This document shows positions 53,811-63,041 of a stretch of 64,000 bases of DNA, piece by piece. Position 1 is the first letter of the stretch. Each line of letters begins with the position of its first letter. The notes beneath the pieces are model-generated. The model was given only the letters and a program-made list of their open reading frames with translations. It was not told the origin of the DNA and made no database searches. The stretch comes from an uncultured Syntrophobacterales bacterium. GTDB taxonomy: Bacteria > Desulfobacterota > Syntrophia > Syntrophales > UBA5619. The DNA is taken from assembly GCA_903928915.1 (NCBI GenBank), contig CAIYSL010000138.1, positions 1 to 64,000 on the forward strand, read 5' to 3'. The position numbers were made by a program, and so were the translations under genes.

Positions 53811-54433
53811 TGCGGTTCTGCCCCGCGCATCCCGTCCGGACCGCCGCTGCCGGGGGCTTCCGTGCGGTCCGGCAGCCGCGTTTCGATCTCCAGGGTTTCG
53901 CCCCGGTCCGATCCGGCGCGCCTCCGGAACTGGTCGAGTCCCTGCAGGACGTCGAAGGCCTGATCGTCCTGCACCGGCACCTCCACGCCCAGCGCCGCGC
54001 GGCCCTCCGCCCCGGGGGCGCCTCCGTCGAAAAACCCCGTCAGCAGGGCTTCGGTCATGCCGGACAGTTTCAGGGGCCCCCTCCCGGCGGCGGGCACGGG
54101 GAGGGCAAGGTCGGTCGCGCCGATCCCGCTGGCCGTCCGGCCGATTTCGAACCCGGCGTTGTACAGCCGGTCGTAGGTCAGTTCGGCCAAGGTCCCCATG
54201 CCGATCAGGAGGAAGCGGGAGACGGGCAGACGCCCGGGAAAGGAGCAGGCGACCTTTTCCAGAAAATTCCCCGAGATCCGTCCGGAGGCGATCTCGGCGG
54301 AGATCCTTCCGTTGAGGCGCCAATCCACCAGGCCGCAATACCCCTTGGGCGGCCGTTCGTCGGAAAAGAATCCCAGAATCAGGGTCTCACGAGCCAGCAG
54401 ATCCGGTGAGGCCGTCGATATCGTGATCTTCAT
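53807..54433 (-). CDS. Peptidase M17 N-terminal-domain protein without catalytic domain
   Basis: This 208-residue protein has the macro-like fold of the leucyl aminopeptidase N-terminus: MKITISTASPDLLARETLILGFFSD, GLVDWRLNGRISAEIASGRISG and RFLLIGMGTLAELTYDRLYNAG. The metal-binding M17 catalytic domain is entirely absent, and the last 60 residues are a low-complexity acidic tail. It overlaps nusB by 47 bases and trkA by four. A nucleotide- or ADP-ribose-binding role is possible. Stand-alone forms occur in related bacteria. Confidence 0.72.
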   Translation of the reverse strand: MKITISTASPDLLARETLILGFFSDERPPKGYCGLVDWRLNGRISAEIASGRISGNFLEKVACSFPGRLPVSRFLLIGMGTLAELTYDRLYNAGFEIGRTASGIGATDLALPVPAAGRGPLKLSGMTEALLTGFFDGGAPGAEGRAALGVEVPVQDDQAFDVLQGLDQFRRRAGSDRGETLEIETRLPDRTEAPGSGGPDGMRGAEPQ

Positions 54434-54842
54434 CCTTCTTGCGCAGCTTTCCGTACAGGGCGTCCAAGATGCCGTTGATGAACGCCCCCGAGTTCTCCGA
54501 GCCGTAGACCTTGCCGAGGTCGATCGCCTCGTTGAGCGTTACCTTCGGCGGGATATCATGGCAGTACAACAGTTCGTACACGGCCATCCTCAGGATGCTC
54601 TTGTCCACCCGCGACATCCGGGCCATGGTCCAGTTTTCCGAGCTTCCGCCGATCAGGCCGTCGATCTCCTCCCGGTTGTTCCAGGTGCCCTCGATCAGAA
54701 AGGAGGAAAATTTTCTGGCCTCCTCCGGGGCCTCGAAATTGGCCCAGAAGCGGTCGATGGCCTCCTGGATGCCGATCCCGAGAACGTCGAGCTCATAAAG
54801 AACCTGCAGGGTTACTTCCCGTGCCTTACGCCGTTGGTGCAT
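54387..54842 (-). CDS. nusB: Transcription antitermination factor NusB
   Basis: This 151-residue all-helical protein begins MHQRRKAREVTLQVLYELDVLG and has DKSILRMAVYELLYCHDIPPKVTLNEAIDLGKVYGSE and FINGILDALYGKL, the NusB marks. With NusE it binds boxA RNA in rRNA antitermination. GAGGG precedes the ATG. The tail GLTGSAGS is unusual and overlaps the next gene. Confidence 0.94.
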   Translation of the reverse strand: MHQRRKAREVTLQVLYELDVLGIGIQEAIDRFWANFEAPEEARKFSSFLIEGTWNNREEIDGLIGGSSENWTMARMSRVDKSILRMAVYELLYCHDIPPKVTLNEAIDLGKVYGSENSGAFINGILDALYGKLRKKDEDHDIDGLTGSAGS

Positions 54843-54853
54843 GGATCCCTCGT

Positions 54854-54876
54854 GGGGTCCCCGCCGCGGGGACCCC
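54854..54876. repeat. Perfect 10-bp hairpin between ribH and nusB
   Basis: GGGGTCCCCG and CGGGGACCCC flank the loop CCG. It lies 11 bases before the nusB start with no T-tract. It may trim expression between the riboflavin genes and nusB. Confidence 0.6.
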
Positions 54877-54895
54877 GGTGAACGTTCCGTCGCCG

Positions 54896-55360
54896 TTACA
54901 ATTTCTTGAACAGGTCGACCATCTCGATGGCGGTCATGGCGGCATCCCACCCCTTGTTCCCCGCTTTGGTGCCCGCCCGCTCGATCGCCTGTTCGATCGT
55001 GTCCGTCGTCAGGACGCCGAAGGCCACCGGGACCTCGGTCTCCAGCCCCACGCTGGCGATCCCTTTGGAGACCTCGGCGCTGATGTACTCGAAGTGGGGC
55101 GTGGCGCCGCGGATGACGGCGCCCAGACAGATCACCGCGTCGAACCGCCCGCTCTTCGCCATTTTCTTGGCCGCGAGCGGTAGCTCGAACGCCCCGGGGA
55201 CCCGGACGATCTGGATATCCTTGTCCTCGGCCCCGGCCCGGGTGAGGGCGTCGACCGCCCCGTCGATCAGCCTGCCGCTGATGAAGTCGTTGAAGCGGCT
55301 GGCCGCGATGCCGAACCGCATCCCCTTGGCGATGATCTTCCCCTCGATGATTTTTCCCAT
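54896..55360 (-). CDS. ribH: 6,7-dimethyl-8-ribityllumazine synthase
   Basis: This 154-residue enzyme has [57 protein letters not shown] and [28 protein letters not shown], all RibH marks, with the active-site His in TPHFEY. It joins the dihydroxybutanone phosphate from RibBA with the pyrimidine intermediate. The ATG at 55360 has GAGGAGAG upstream. Confidence 0.95.
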   Translation of the reverse strand: MGKIIEGKIIAKGMRFGIAASRFNDFISGRLIDGAVDALTRAGAEDKDIQIVRVPGAFELPLAAKKMAKSGRFDAVICLGAVIRGATPHFEYISAEVSKGIASVGLETEVPVAFGVLTTDTIEQAIERAGTKAGNKGWDAAMTAIEMVDLFKKL

Positions 55361-55420
55361 TGATCGCTCTCCTCGCAAATCGGGTTGTGCCCGCCGGGCC
55401 CGCGGCCCGCCGCAGGGTCC

Positions 55421-56623
55421 TCAGACCTTCAGGATGTGTCCCAGCTTCGTCTTCTTCGTCTGGAGATACTGGATGTTCTTCTCGTTCGGCCGGATCTCGA
55501 TCGGGACCCGTTCGGTGATGGTGAGGCCGTACCCCTCCAGGCCGACGAGCTTCTTGGGGTTGTTCGTCAGCAGCCGCATCCGCCGCACCCCGATGTCCGC
55601 CAGGATCTGCGCGCCGATGCCGTAATCCCTCAGGTCCGCCTTGAACCCCAGGGCGATGTTCGCCTCCACGGTGTCCTTGCCCTGTTCCTGCAGTTCGTAG
55701 GCCTTGATCTTGTTCACCAGTCCGATCCCGCGCCCCTCCTGGTGCATGTACACGATGACCCCCTTGCCGGCCTCCGCCACCATCCGCATGGCCCGGTGGA
55801 GCTGATCGCCGCAGTCGCACCGCTCGGAGCCGAAGACGTCGCCGGTCAGGCATTCCGAATGGACCCGGACCAGGACCTCGTCGTCGGGGGTGATCTCCCC
55901 CTTGATCAGGGCCACGTGCTGCATGTTGTCCACGTCGTTTTCGTACACGATCAGCCTGAATTCGCCGCCGTACTGGGTGGGGAGGGTGGCGGTGGCGGCC
56001 CGGCGGATCAGCGATTCGTGCTGCAGCCGGTAGTCGATCAGGTCGGCGATGGTGATGATCTTCAGGTTGTGTTCCTTCGCGAACAGCTCCAGGTCGGGCA
56101 TCCGCGCCATCGTCCCGTCGTCCTTCATGATCTCGCAGATGACCCCGGCGGACTTCAGGCCGGCGAGGCGCGCCAGGTCGACGGAGCCTTCGGTCTGGCC
56201 GGTCCGTACCAGGACCCCCCCCCGCTTGGCGCGGATGGGAAAGATGTGCCCCGGGCTCACCAGGTCGTCGGGCCTGGCGCCGTCGGCCACGGCGGCGAGG
56301 ATCGTGGTGGCGCGGTCCTTCGCGGAGATGCCCGTGGTGACCCCCTGTTTCGCCTCGATCGACACGGTGAAGGCGGTGCCGAAGCAGGAGCGGTTGTCGC
56401 GCACCATCGGGATCAGGTGGAGCTGTTCCGCGGCCTCCTCGGTCAGGGTGAGGCAGACCAGCCCCCGGCCGTACCGGGCCATGAAGTTGATCGCCTCGGG
56501 TGTGACGAACTGTGCGGCCATGCAGAGGTCGCCCTCGTTCTCCCGGTCTTCGTCGTCGACGAGGATCACCATCTTGCCGCTCTTGATGTCGACGATCGCT
56601 TCCTTAATGCTGCTGACTCCCAT
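55421..56623 (-). CDS. ribBA: Bifunctional 3,4-DHBP synthase / GTP cyclohydrolase II
   Basis: This 400-residue protein has a RibB domain (about 1-200) with [15 protein letters not shown] and [27 protein letters not shown] RibA domain follows with [24 protein letters not shown] (zinc cysteines), [18 protein letters not shown] and RLLTNNPKK. It provides both entry intermediates of riboflavin synthesis. The ATG at 56623 gives the standard N-terminus; a longer frame to 56704 is unlikely. No FMN riboswitch was found before it. The 185-base gap to ribE holds no gene. Confidence 0.95.
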   Translation of the reverse strand: MGVSSIKEAIVDIKSGKMVILVDDEDRENEGDLCMAAQFVTPEAINFMARYGRGLVCLTLTEEAAEQLHLIPMVRDNRSCFGTAFTVSIEAKQGVTTGISAKDRATTILAAVADGARPDDLVSPGHIFPIRAKRGGVLVRTGQTEGSVDLARLAGLKSAGVICEIMKDDGTMARMPDLELFAKEHNLKIITIADLIDYRLQHESLIRRAATATLPTQYGGEFRLIVYENDVDNMQHVALIKGEITPDDEVLVRVHSECLTGDVFGSERCDCGDQLHRAMRMVAEAGKGVIVYMHQEGRGIGLVNKIKAYELQEQGKDTVEANIALGFKADLRDYGIGAQILADIGVRRMRLLTNNPKKLVGLEGYGLTITERVPIEIRPNEKNIQYLQTKKTKLGHILKV

Positions 56624-56808
56624 TGCGGTACCTGCCTCTGTTCCTTCATCTTCCACCGCCAGTCGGTGGCCATTGTTACTCATGCAGTCCTGGGTGACAC
56701 GCATGCCCTCTGCGTCACGCCGGTCACGGCCGGTGTCCGGGACGGGCTGACTCGTCTTCGCGCCGCGGAACCGGATTCTCGCCTGGTCTCAGGATCTATT
56801 TCCGTCCC

Positions 56809-57480
56809 TCATTTCAAGAAGCCATGGCGGGCGAGCAGATCCATGCCGACCCCGCCGTGCGCTGCCCCGCCGGCGGTGCCGCGGGAATCCATCCCGCCCG
56901 GAAGCAGTTTCTCCACATACCGCGCCAGGATGTCCGTTTCGATGTTCACCCGCTCCGATACCGATTTGCCCCCGAGGGTCGTTGCGGCGGCGGTGTGGGG
57001 GATGATGTTAACATAAAACAGGTTTTTTTCACAGCCGTTGACGGTGAGGCTGACCCCGTCGACGGCGACGGACCCCTTGGCGACGATGTACCGGCTGACC
57101 TCCGGATCGACCTCGAAGGCGAAAATGACCGAGCGGGAGCGGACCGTCTTCTCCCGGATCGTCCCCACGCCGTCCACGTGACCGAGCACGATATGTCCCC
57201 CGAGGGGGTCGCCGACGCGGAGCGCCTTCTCCAGGTTGACCCGGTCTCCCGCCTTGGTGTCCCTGAGGGTGGTCCGGCTGAGGGTCTCCGCCGACACGTC
57301 GGCGGTGAATCCCCCGCCGGCCAGGGCCGTCACCGTGAGACAGGCGCCGCTGACGGCGATGCTGTCCCCGATGCGGACGTCGTCCAGCTTCAGGGAGGTC
57401 TCGACCTCCAGCAGGGCGTCGTCGCCCCGGCGCGTCAGGCGCCGGACAGACCCCATGGCCGCCGCGATTCCGGTGAACAC
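56809..57480 (-). CDS. ribE: Riboflavin synthase
   Basis: This 223-residue protein has two lumazine-binding repeats: FTGIAAAMGSVRRL, GDSIAVSGACLTVT and FTADVSAETLSRTTL in the first, and GHIVLGHVDGVGTI, KGSVAVDGVSLTVN and VNIIPHTAAATTL in the second. It turns two lumazines into riboflavin. It starts with GTG at 57480 behind GGGGGG, four bases from the nrdR stop. The C-terminal tail after about 195 is Gly-rich. Confidence 0.95.
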   Translation of the reverse strand: MFTGIAAAMGSVRRLTRRGDDALLEVETSLKLDDVRIGDSIAVSGACLTVTALAGGGFTADVSAETLSRTTLRDTKAGDRVNLEKALRVGDPLGGHIVLGHVDGVGTIREKTVRSRSVIFAFEVDPEVSRYIVAKGSVAVDGVSLTVNGCEKNLFYVNIIPHTAAATTLGGKSVSERVNIETDILARYVEKLLPGGMDSRGTAGGAAHGGVGMDLLARHGFLK

Positions 57481-57484
57481 CCGT

Positions 57485-57970
57485 CTACCCCCCGTGCTTT
57501 CCGCCCTCCCCCTCCTTCTTGGCGTGGAGAAGGTCCTTCAGTTCTTCCAGAAATTCGCTGACGTCCCGGAACTGCCGGTACACCGAGGCGAACCGCACGT
57601 AGGCGACGCCGTCGAGGTTCTGGAGCTCGTACATGATCCGCTCCCCGATGGCGGAGGAGGGGATCTCCTTGTCCTGGAACTCCTGGCAGGCGCGCTCCAC
57701 CTTGTCCACCACCGCCTCGATTGCGTCGGTGCTGATCGGGCGCTTTTCGCAGGCCTTCTTGATCCCGTTGCGGATCTTTGTCCGGTCGAAGGGTTCGCGG
57801 CGGCCGTCCTTCTTGACGACCATCGGCAGCACCTCTTCGACGAACTCGTAGGTGGTGAACCGCTTCGAGCAGCCCAGACATTCCCGCCGGCGCCGGATGG
57901 CGTCGCCGTCCTTGCTGATCCGGGAATCGATCACCTTGTTCTCGCCATGGGCGCAGAAGGGGCATTTCAT
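57485..57970 (-). CDS. nrdR: Transcriptional repressor NrdR
   Basis: This 161-residue regulator of ribonucleotide reductase genes has an N-terminal zinc ribbon (MKCPFC and CLGCSKRF with RRRREC) and an ATP-cone ([23 protein letters not shown] onward). It senses ATP/dATP. It overlaps the dCMP deaminase by four bases, linking two nucleotide-pool functions. The C-terminus is a Lys/Gly tail. Confidence 0.95.
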   Translation of the reverse strand: MKCPFCAHGENKVIDSRISKDGDAIRRRRECLGCSKRFTTYEFVEEVLPMVVKKDGRREPFDRTKIRNGIKKACEKRPISTDAIEAVVDKVERACQEFQDKEIPSSAIGERIMYELQNLDGVAYVRFASVYRQFRDVSEFLEELKDLLHAKKEGEGGKHGG

Positions 57971-58452
57971 CGCCGGGTCACCTCCACCTTCGCCTCGGCC
58001 AGCATCGCCTCGGCCATGTCGTCGCGGTAGTCGCCCGCGACGACGATCCGGACGATGCCGGCGTTGATGATCATCTTCGCGCAGATGATGCAGGGGTGGT
58101 TCGTGCAGTACAGGGTCGCCCCGTTTACGCCGACCCCGTGCAGCGCGGCCTGGATGATCGCGTTCTGCTCGGCATGGAGCCCCCGGCAGAGCTCGTGGCG
58201 CTCGCCGGAGGGGATGTTATTCTGCTGGCGGAGGCAGCCGATCTCCAGGCAGTGGCGCAGCCCCGAGGGGGCGCCGTTGTACCCCGTCGAGAGGATCCGC
58301 CGGTCGCGGACCAAGGCCGCGCCCACGCGGCGGCGGATGCAGGTGGCGCGGTTGGCGACGATGCCGACGATGTCGAGGAAATAGTCGTCCCACGCGGGCC
58401 GTGCGGGCGGCGTGGCCCCCTTCTGCCGGTCTGGCTGGTTCGTCCGCCGCAT
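57967..58452 (-). CDS. dCMP deaminase (ComEB-like)
   Basis: This 161-residue zinc deaminase has [12 protein letters not shown], the zinc and catalytic motif LHAEQNAI and [17 protein letters not shown] (P-C-x-x-C). It supplies dUMP for thymidylate synthesis. The first 20 residues are a basic, Pro-rich extension. It lies between glyA and nrdR. It is not RibD: the reductase domain is absent. Confidence 0.92.
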   Translation of the reverse strand: MRRTNQPDRQKGATPPARPAWDDYFLDIVGIVANRATCIRRRVGAALVRDRRILSTGYNGAPSGLRHCLEIGCLRQQNNIPSGERHELCRGLHAEQNAIIQAALHGVGVNGATLYCTNHPCIICAKMIINAGIVRIVVAGDYRDDMAEAMLAEAKVEVTRR

Positions 58453-58470
58453 CGCGGGCCTCCGGGTTCG

Positions 58471-59727
58471 CTACCTGCGTTCGCGGATCCGTTCCGCGTA
58501 CAGCGGGAATTGCCCGCAGAGGCGGGTGACCTCTTCGCGGACCTCCAGCAGCCGCTTCTCGTCCCTGATGTCGCCGAGGACGTGGGCGATCATGGCGCCG
58601 ATCTGCCGCATCTGCTCCTCTTTCATCCCCCGCGTGGTCAGGGCGGGCGTCCCGAGACGGATGCCGCTCGTGACGCTCGGGCTCTTCGTGTCGTAGGGGA
58701 TGGCGTTCTTGTTGACCGTGATTCCCGACCGGTCGAGGGTCTCCTGCGCCTCCTTGCCGCTGATGCCCAGATGGGTCAGGTCGACGAGCATCAGATGGTT
58801 GTCCGTCCCTCCCGAGACGAGGCGGAAGCCGGCCGCCAGGAGCGACTCGGCCAGGACCTGCGCATTTTTCACGATCTGGGCCTGGTACCGTTTGAAGTCG
58901 TCGCTGAGCGCCTCCTTGAGCGCCACGGCCTTGGCGGCGATGATGTGCATCAGCGGGCCGCCCTGCATCCCCGGAAAGATCTTGGCGTCGAGTGCGTGGG
59001 CGAAGGGCTCCTTGCACATGATCAGTCCGCCCCGCGGTCCCCGGAGTGTCTTGTGCGTGGTCATGGTGACGAACTCGCACATCGGGACGGGGGAGGGGTG
59101 CAGGCCGGCGGCGACCAGCCCGCCGATGTGGGCGATGTCGGCCAGGATCAGCGCCCCCACCCGGTCGGCGATCGCGCGGAATTTCCCGTAATCGATCGTC
59201 CGCGGGTAGGCGCTCGCGCCGACGACGATGATCTTGGGCTGGTGCTGCATCGCCAGGGTCTCCACCTGGCCGTAGTCGATGGTTTCGGTCGCGCGGTCCA
59301 CGCCGTAGAACACCCCGCGGTAGAACCGGCCGGAGAAGCTGGCCGGGCTCCCGTGGGAGAGGTGGCCGCCGTGGGAGAGGTTCATCCCCAGGATCGTGTC
59401 CCCGGGCTCGAGCACGGAAAAATAGACGGCCATGTTGGCCTGGACGCCCGCGTGGGCCTGGACGTTCACGTGTTCCGCGCCGAAGAGCTGCTTGCTCCGT
59501 TCGATGGCCAGCCGCTCGACGATGTCGACGTACTCGCACCCGCCGTAGTACCGGGCGCCGGGGTACCCCTCGGCGTACTTGTTGGTCATGACGCTCCCCT
59601 GGGCCTCCAGGACAGCCTCGCTGACGAAGTTTTCCGAGGCGATCATCTCGAGCTTCCCCGCCTGCCGGAGCGTCTCCTGCCGGATCGCCTCCGCAACCTC
59701 GGGGTCGGCCTGCATCAAATAGGACAT
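58471..59727 (-). CDS. glyA: Serine hydroxymethyltransferase
   Basis: This 418-residue PLP enzyme interconverts serine and glycine with tetrahydrofolate. It has [53 protein letters not shown] and the PLP lysine in [15 protein letters not shown] (near 229). The start at 59727 ([11 protein letters not shown]) fits the family. An ATG at 59751 overlapping the rpiB stop as ATGA is a real alternative and would give translational coupling. Confidence 0.95.
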   Translation of the reverse strand: MSYLMQADPEVAEAIRQETLRQAGKLEMIASENFVSEAVLEAQGSVMTNKYAEGYPGARYYGGCEYVDIVERLAIERSKQLFGAEHVNVQAHAGVQANMAVYFSVLEPGDTILGMNLSHGGHLSHGSPASFSGRFYRGVFYGVDRATETIDYGQVETLAMQHQPKIIVVGASAYPRTIDYGKFRAIADRVGALILADIAHIGGLVAAGLHPSPVPMCEFVTMTTHKTLRGPRGGLIMCKEPFAHALDAKIFPGMQGGPLMHIIAAKAVALKEALSDDFKRYQAQIVKNAQVLAESLLAAGFRLVSGGTDNHLMLVDLTHLGISGKEAQETLDRSGITVNKNAIPYDTKSPSVTSGIRLGTPALTTRGMKEEQMRQIGAMIAHVLGDIRDEKRLLEVREEVTRLCGQFPLYAERIRERR

Positions 59728-59747
59728 GGGTTGGTGTACTCCCTCCC

Positions 59748-60254
59748 TCATACCGGACCTCGCCGGGTGTCTTGCGCGACCACAGGCTGCTCCGTCTCCC
59801 CCTGGAGCTGCTGTTCCGTCGCCCGGATCTTGTCGAGACGCGCCTGATGGCGTCCCCCCTCGAAGGGGGTGGTCAGCCAGGCCCGGACAATCCCCTCCGC
59901 CTCGGCGGGCTCAGTCTTCCTGCCGGCTAGGACGAGGATGTTGGCGTCGTTGTGCATGCGGCTGAGGCGCGCCGTTTCCTCGTCGAGGCACAGGGCCGCC
60001 CGGACGCCGGGGAACCGGTTGGCCACGATCGCCATGCCCACGCCGGAGCCGCAGATCAGAATCCCCCGGGGAAAGGCGCCGGTGGCGACCGCCTTGGCCA
60101 CGCAGGCGGCGAAGTCGGGGTAATCGACGGAGCGGTCGCAGTCGGTGCCGGCGTCGGTGACCTCGATCCCCATCCCGGCCAGCAGCGGTTTGATCGCCTC
60201 CTTGAGGGGAAATCCGGCGTGGTCCGCCCCGATGATGATCTTCTCCGCGGTCAT
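59748..60254 (-). CDS. rpiB: Ribose-5-phosphate isomerase B
   Basis: This 168-residue enzyme has [54 protein letters not shown] with the catalytic Cys, and [15 protein letters not shown]. It interconverts ribose 5-phosphate and ribulose 5-phosphate, the latter a precursor for RibB. About 25 extra residues follow the usual C-terminus. It follows fabF after two bases. Confidence 0.95.
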   Translation of the reverse strand: MTAEKIIIGADHAGFPLKEAIKPLLAGMGIEVTDAGTDCDRSVDYPDFAACVAKAVATGAFPRGILICGSGVGMAIVANRFPGVRAALCLDEETARLSRMHNDANILVLAGRKTEPAEAEGIVRAWLTTPFEGGRHQARLDKIRATEQQLQGETEQPVVAQDTRRGPV

Positions 60255-60256
60255 TG

Positions 60257-61498
60257 CTATCCCTCGAATTTCTTGAAGATGAGGACGGCGTTCACCCCGC
60301 CGAACCCGAAGGTGTTGGACATGGCGGTGCGGATCTCCCGTTTCCGGGCGTGAAGGGGAACGTAGTCCAGGTCGCACTCGGGGTCCGGGTGCTCCAGGTT
60401 GGTCGTGGGCGGCAGGATTCCTTCGGCAATCGCCTGCACGCAGAGGATCGCTTCGATCCCGCCGGCTGCGCCGAGCAGGTGGCCGGTCATCGATTTCGTC
60501 GAGCTGACGGCCAGCGTCCGGCTGTGCTCCCCGAACACCGCCTTGATCGCCTCGGTCTCGAAGGCGTCGTTCATGACCGTGGAGGTCCCGTGGGCGTTGA
60601 TGTAGTCGATCTCGGCGGCATCCATCCCCGCGTTTTGCAGGGCGGCCCGCATGCACCGCTGGGCCCCTTCGTGGCCGTCGGGCGGCGCGGCCATGTGAAA
60701 GGCGTCGCTGGTGTTTCCGTACCCGACCAGCTCGCCGTAGATTCGCGCGCCCCGCGCCAGGGCGTGGGCGAGGGATTCGAGGACCATCACGCCGCACCCC
60801 TCGCTGATGACGAACCCGTCGCGCTGGCGGTCGAAGGGGCGGGATGCCTTCTCCGGTTCGTCGTTCCGCTTCGAGATGGTCCGCATGGCGTTGAACCCGG
60901 CGACGCTCATCGGGGTCACCGCCGCGTCCACGCCGCCGGCGATCATGGCGTCCGCATACCCCTCGCTGACGAGCCGGAAGGCGTCCCCGATGCCGCAGGT
61001 GCCCGAGGCGCACGCGGCCACCGGGCAGCCGATCGGCCCCTTGGCGCCGGTCCGGATGGAGACATGGCCCGCGGCGAGGTTGGCCAGCGCAGCCGGGATG
61101 GTGAAGGGGGACATCTTCCGCGGTCCGCCCGCGAGGACCGCCTCCTTCTCCTTCTCGATCGTGGCCAGCCCGCCGATCGCCGAGCCGATGATCACCCCCA
61201 GCCGCTCGCCGTTGCCCGCTCCGAGGACCGGACCGGCATCGGCCATGGCCATTTCGGAGGCGGCGATGGCGTAGAGGATGAACTCATCCACGCGCCGGAG
61301 CTCCTTCCTGTTGACGTACTGCAGCGGATCTAACCCCTTCAGCTCCCCGGCGATCTTCGTCTCGAACAGTGTCGTATCGAACTTGGTGATCGGGCCGATC
61401 CCGGATTTCCCCGCACAGACCCCCGCCCAGGTTTCCGCGACCGAGTTGCCGAGCGGCGTAACGGCGCCCATGCCCGTGATGACCACTCTATTTTTCAA
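60257..61498 (-). CDS. fabF: 3-oxoacyl-[ACP] synthase II
   Basis: This 413-residue condensing enzyme has the catalytic triad Cys in VAACASGTCGIGDA (near 163), His in INAHGTSTVMND (near 303) and His in TKSMTGHLLGAAGG (near 340). It begins NRVVITGMGAVTPLG and ends SNTFGFGGVNAVLIF. It elongates acyl-ACP. It starts with TTG at 61498 behind GGGGGAAGG, a weak start codon downstream of acpP. Confidence 0.95.
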   Translation of the reverse strand: MKNRVVITGMGAVTPLGNSVAETWAGVCAGKSGIGPITKFDTTLFETKIAGELKGLDPLQYVNRKELRRVDEFILYAIAASEMAMADAGPVLGAGNGERLGVIIGSAIGGLATIEKEKEAVLAGGPRKMSPFTIPAALANLAAGHVSIRTGAKGPIGCPVAACASGTCGIGDAFRLVSEGYADAMIAGGVDAAVTPMSVAGFNAMRTISKRNDEPEKASRPFDRQRDGFVISEGCGVMVLESLAHALARGARIYGELVGYGNTSDAFHMAAPPDGHEGAQRCMRAALQNAGMDAAEIDYINAHGTSTVMNDAFETEAIKAVFGEHSRTLAVSSTKSMTGHLLGAAGGIEAILCVQAIAEGILPPTTNLEHPDPECDLDYVPLHARKREIRTAMSNTFGFGGVNAVLIFKKFEG

Positions 61499-61525
61499 CG
61501 AACCTTCCCCCTTGCGCTCCGCCCC

Positions 61526-61771
61526 TTACTCATGCCAGACGACGCCCTTGCCCTGCAGATACTCAAGCACATCCTTGATCGTACGGATCCTTTCCAGCTC
61601 GTTGTCGGCGATCTGCACGTCAAAGGTCTCCTCCATCTCCATGATCAATTCGACGAGGTCGAGCGAGTCGGCGCCGAGATCGTCGGTGAACGAGGCCTCG
61701 GGGACGCACTCCTCGCGGGCCACATCCAACTGCTCCATGATGATGCTGATCACCTTTTCTTCCATTGTCAT
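61526..61771 (-). CDS. acpP: Acyl carrier protein
   Basis: This 81-residue acidic protein has the phosphopantetheine Ser in DDLGADSLDLVELIMEMEE (near 41). The sequence starts MTMEEKVISIIMEQL; AAGGAGG lies eight bases before the ATG. The first helices and length fit AcpP. The 188 bases upstream (61772-61959) hold no gene or clear promoter, where other genomes have plsX, fabH, fabD and fabG. Confidence 0.95.
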   Translation of the reverse strand: MTMEEKVISIIMEQLDVAREECVPEASFTDDLGADSLDLVELIMEMEETFDVQIADNELERIRTIKDVLEYLQGKGVVWHE

Positions 61772-61959
61772 GGAAAAATCCTCCTTGCTGAAAATACGCC
61801 CTGCCGCGTCGGCGGGGGGGTGCTCTTCGCCGCCCCCCGAAGGGCAGGCGCTCCTCATCTTGGCCGGGCTCCATCCGGCTCCGGCAGGGACAGTCCGGGG
61901 CGCTGATCCGTCCGCCCCGCGGGCGCGACCCGCAGAAGGGTCCGCGGATACCGGTCGGG

Positions 61960-62145
61960 CTAGGACGCCTTTTCGATCGGGACCACTTCTCTTCCCTTAT
62001 AGGTGCCGCAGTTGGGGCAGACGTGGTGGGGCAGCTTGGGCGCGTGGCATTGCGGACATGCGGAGGCGATGGCCGGTTTGAGAAAATCGTGGGCCCTGCG
62101 CATGTTCTTCCGGGATTTGGAATGTCGCTTTATTGGGTTCGGCAT
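61960..62145 (-). CDS. rpmF: 50S ribosomal protein L32
   Basis: This 61-residue protein has [21 protein letters not shown] and a complete zinc ribbon CPQC...CPNC, the C+ form. It follows the DUF177 gene after 18 bases, the usual bacterial order. Confidence 0.96.
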   Translation of the reverse strand: MPNPIKRHSKSRKNMRRAHDFLKPAIASACPQCHAPKLPHHVCPNCGTYKGREVVPIEKAS

Positions 62146-62163
62146 GACGGTTGACTCCTTTTA

Positions 62164-62703
62164 TTACTGGGTTTTAGGCTTGACCTTGAATTGCTTCAGC
62201 ACGCTCAGCCGCTCGTCGAAGGGTTCGGCCTCGCAGGCGCAGGTTGCCACATTCAGGTTGGTCCCGCACTGGGGGCACAGCCCCTTGCAGGCCTCCGCGC
62301 ACAGCGGTTTGATCGGGATCTGCAGCATGATCTGTTCGTAGATCAGCCGGTCCAGGTCGATCATATCCTCTTCGTAGTACGCCAGCTCCAGGTCCTCGGT
62401 GTTCAGCTCCATCTCGTCCTGCGGCTCGTCGGGGGCCGGGGAGAAGGTGTACTTGAAGGAGGCCGCGAGCGGAAACCGCGCCGCCTCCAGACAGCGGCAG
62501 CAGGGGGCCTCCGCGGAGGCGGTCACGCTCCCCTCGATGAACACGTTTTCCTTCATCCGCCTGACCGTGCAGACGATTTCGATCCGCCGGAGGGTGCAAT
62601 CGAAGGGCTCCGTCTCCGGGAGAAAGCCGCGGAACCAGGCCCCGTCCTTCTCGAACCGGAGGTTCATCCCCCCTTCGGGTATTTTGCTGACGTTGATCTT
62701 CAC
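62164..62703 (-). CDS. DUF177 (YceD-like) protein
   Basis: This 179-residue protein has the DUF177 layout. The N-terminal part contains CCRCLEAARFPLAASFKYTFSP, the acidic middle contains NTEDLELAYYEEDMIDLDRLIYEQIMLQIPIKPLC, and the C-terminus contains C-x3-C-x3-C-x2-CGTNLN and CAC, a likely zinc site. The family acts in 23S rRNA/ribosome assembly in plants and bacteria and is regularly encoded ahead of rpmF. Confidence 0.9.
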   Translation of the reverse strand: MKINVSKIPEGGMNLRFEKDGAWFRGFLPETEPFDCTLRRIEIVCTVRRMKENVFIEGSVTASAEAPCCRCLEAARFPLAASFKYTFSPAPDEPQDEMELNTEDLELAYYEEDMIDLDRLIYEQIMLQIPIKPLCAEACKGLCPQCGTNLNVATCACEAEPFDERLSVLKQFKVKPKTQ

Positions 62704-62766
62704 CGCTCCCCTCCCACAACGGGACGCGGCGACGCCCCTTCCGGGGCGCCGCGTACAAAGGGAGGA

Positions 62767-62795
62767 AGTAAATTACAAACCGGCTGTATTGTCAA
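62767..62795 (-). promoter_or_regulatory. Promoter of the yceD-rpmF-acpP-fabF superoperon
   Basis: On the minus strand TTGACA (62795-62790) and TTTACT (62772-62767) are 17 bases apart, 64 bases ahead of the DUF177 start. Confidence 0.65.
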
Positions 62796-62811
62796 GGATA
62801 ATTTATCGTCC

Positions 62812-62841
62812 TTGACAAAACCGGGGCTGCGGTCCTATATG
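62812..62841 (+). promoter_or_regulatory. Promoter of gltX
   Basis: TTGACA (62812-62817) and TATATG (62836-62841) are 18 bases apart. They imply a leader of nearly 200 bases before gltX. Confidence 0.7.
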
Positions 62842-62917
62842 GCGTGAATTCGCCGGCGAGCGCATCCCCTGCGGCGTACGCGAGCAGAGGCGAAGGGACT
62901 TTCCCCACAGAGGGGGA

Positions 62918-62954
62918 GCGAAGCGTTCCCGCAGCCTGTTGCGGGGGGCTTCGC
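62918..62954 (+). promoter_or_regulatory. Long hairpin in the gltX leader
   Basis: GCGAAGC/GCTTCGC (7 bp) and CCCGCA/TGCGGG (6 bp) stack in one stem with a small internal loop. There is no T-tract and no T-box consensus. A regulatory role is possible but not shown. Confidence 0.45.
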
Positions 62955-63041
62955 CATTTCCCGCACCGGGGGCGACCCGGCGCGGGGCCCGGGCGGGGTG
63001 TCCCCACAACCCCAGCGGGAGGATATATCGGGTGAGGGAAA

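Noticed and set aside
56624-56808. FMN riboswitch for the riboflavin genes
   Set aside because: No stretch matches the conserved RFN element; the gap is short and unstructured.
57967-58452. Reading the zinc deaminase as RibD
   Set aside because: The length is 161 residues, the motifs fit dCMP deaminase, and the RibD reductase domain is absent.
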